6,340 nucleotides of DNA, taken from assembly GCA_001689535.1 (NCBI GenBank), contig LUJP01000020.1, forward strand, positions 1-6,340, in the 5' to 3' direction. Each line of letters starts with the position of its first letter. Positions within the stretch are counted from its first letter, which is position 1. A program made the translations under genes and the position numbers. The stretch comes from Bacteroidales bacterium M5. Lineage in GTDB: Bacteria > Bacteroidota > Bacteroidia > Bacteroidales > Muribaculaceae. Positions 6,007 through 6,340 of this stretch are shown piece after piece. The notes beneath the pieces are model-generated. The model saw only the letters and a program-made list of their open reading frames with translations. It searched no databases and was not told the origin of the DNA.

Positions 6007-6180
6007 ATGGACTCCAGACATCGCAAGAAAACCAAAACTAACGTGTGGCTCGCCATTGGCGTGGCATTTCTGATAATTCTCCTTATCCTCTGGCTGACAA
6101 TGGCAGATCTTTGGGGCGACACCGACGTGGCTGCCCAGATTGCGCCGCTGGCCTCAACGCTTAAACTCATGGTCGTATGA
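6007..6180 (+). CDS. Small single-helix membrane protein, unknown
   Basis: This 57-residue frame, too short for standard ORF cut-offs, starts at ATG 6007. It has a strongly basic N-terminus (RHRKKTK at 4-10), then one hydrophobic helix at about 13-32 (VWLAIGVAFLIILLILWLTM), then a short acidic and neutral tail. The positive charge before the helix predicts a cytoplasmic N-terminus with the tail outside. The next frame starts inside its stop codon (ATGA overlap), which implies translational coupling and supports both being real genes. It is transcribed away from pta. No function is recognisable, and no Shine-Dalgarno sequence is present, as is usual for the phylum. Confidence 0.6.
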   Translation: MDSRHRKKTKTNVWLAIGVAFLIILLILWLTMADLWGDTDVAAQIAPLASTLKLMVV

Positions 6181-6340
6181 TTACCCTGCTCGCATCGCTT
6201 GCTTCAGTCGGCACGTCTATCTGGCTGGTATGGGGCCTGGTGGGCTTGATCGGCGGATTTATGACCGGCCGATTCAAAGGCGCAGGCAGCGGGTTCACTC
6301 TCCTTGCCGTTATAATGGGTCAGCGGATTTTTCCGGTGGG
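6177..6340 (+). CDS. Hydrophobic membrane protein, 3' end beyond the window
   Basis: The frame begins with ATG at 6177, overlapping the preceding stop by ATGA, and stays open for 54 codons to the window edge. The visible part is MITLLASLASVGTSIWLVWG followed by a glycine-rich stretch GLIGGFMTGRFKGAGSGF and another hydrophobic run LLAVIMG. The first helix spans about residues 2-30. The Gly-rich turn between two hydrophobic segments vaguely recalls small GlsB/YeaQ-type membrane proteins, but the match is too weak to name it. It is probably co-expressed with its upstream partner. Confidence 0.6.
   Translation, partial: MITLLASLASVGTSIWLVWGLVGLIGGFMTGRFKGAGSGFTLLAVIMGQRIFPV

Noticed and set aside
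5847..6170. N-terminal extension of Pta by 108 residues
   Set aside because: The extension crosses the promoter box and the oppositely oriented small gene, is not Pta-like, and an ATG sits exactly where family similarity begins.

Overview
The window looks like chromosomal DNA from a member of the Bacteroidales, possibly a Muribaculaceae-like gut bacterium; the family is a guess. Three things point there. TAnnTTTG boxes, the Bacteroidetes -7 promoter element, lie just upstream of genes. Purine-rich Shine-Dalgarno sequences are absent and leaders are A-rich. The proteins also resemble Bacteroidales types. No rRNA, tRNA, CRISPR array, transposase or integrase was seen.

Left half (1-2660) is AT-rich accessory DNA and is mostly decayed. 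It holds a roughly 300-residue hypothetical gene with no ATG start and a late frameshift (112-1037). Next is a gene-free stretch with a GC-rich island that can fold (about 1110-1235). On the minus strand are a two-frame nuclease-like remnant (1340-1799) and an ATG-less coding tail (1802-1978). A small four-helix membrane protein is intact on the plus strand (2018-2416), with a promoter box directly against its ATG. It converges on a minus-strand fragment of a helix-turn-helix regulator carrying an internal stop (2411-2602).

Right half (2605-5910) is a higher-GC, well-conserved minus-strand operon. In transcription order it runs from a promoter at 5903-5910 through pta (phosphate acetyltransferase), ackA (acetate kinase) and ddh (meso-diaminopimelate dehydrogenase), ending at a perfect 22-bp terminator hairpin (2605-2656). 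Pta and AckA turn acetyl-CoA into acetate plus ATP. Ddh makes meso-diaminopimelate, the peptidoglycan cross-link and lysine precursor, in one NADPH-dependent step. The gaps are only 24 and 32 nt, so co-transcription is likely. The ackA-ddh junction is a perfect 19-bp tandem duplication that includes the end of ackA.

The far right (6007-6340) is a divergent plus-strand pair: a 57-residue single-helix membrane protein, and a second hydrophobic protein overlapping it by ATGA and cut by the window edge. The shared intergenic region has a 7-bp palindrome. I found no convincing new multi-gene system. The points most worth a second look are the run of decayed genes, the pta-ackA-ddh grouping, the possibly leaderless membrane-protein gene and the foldable GC-rich island.
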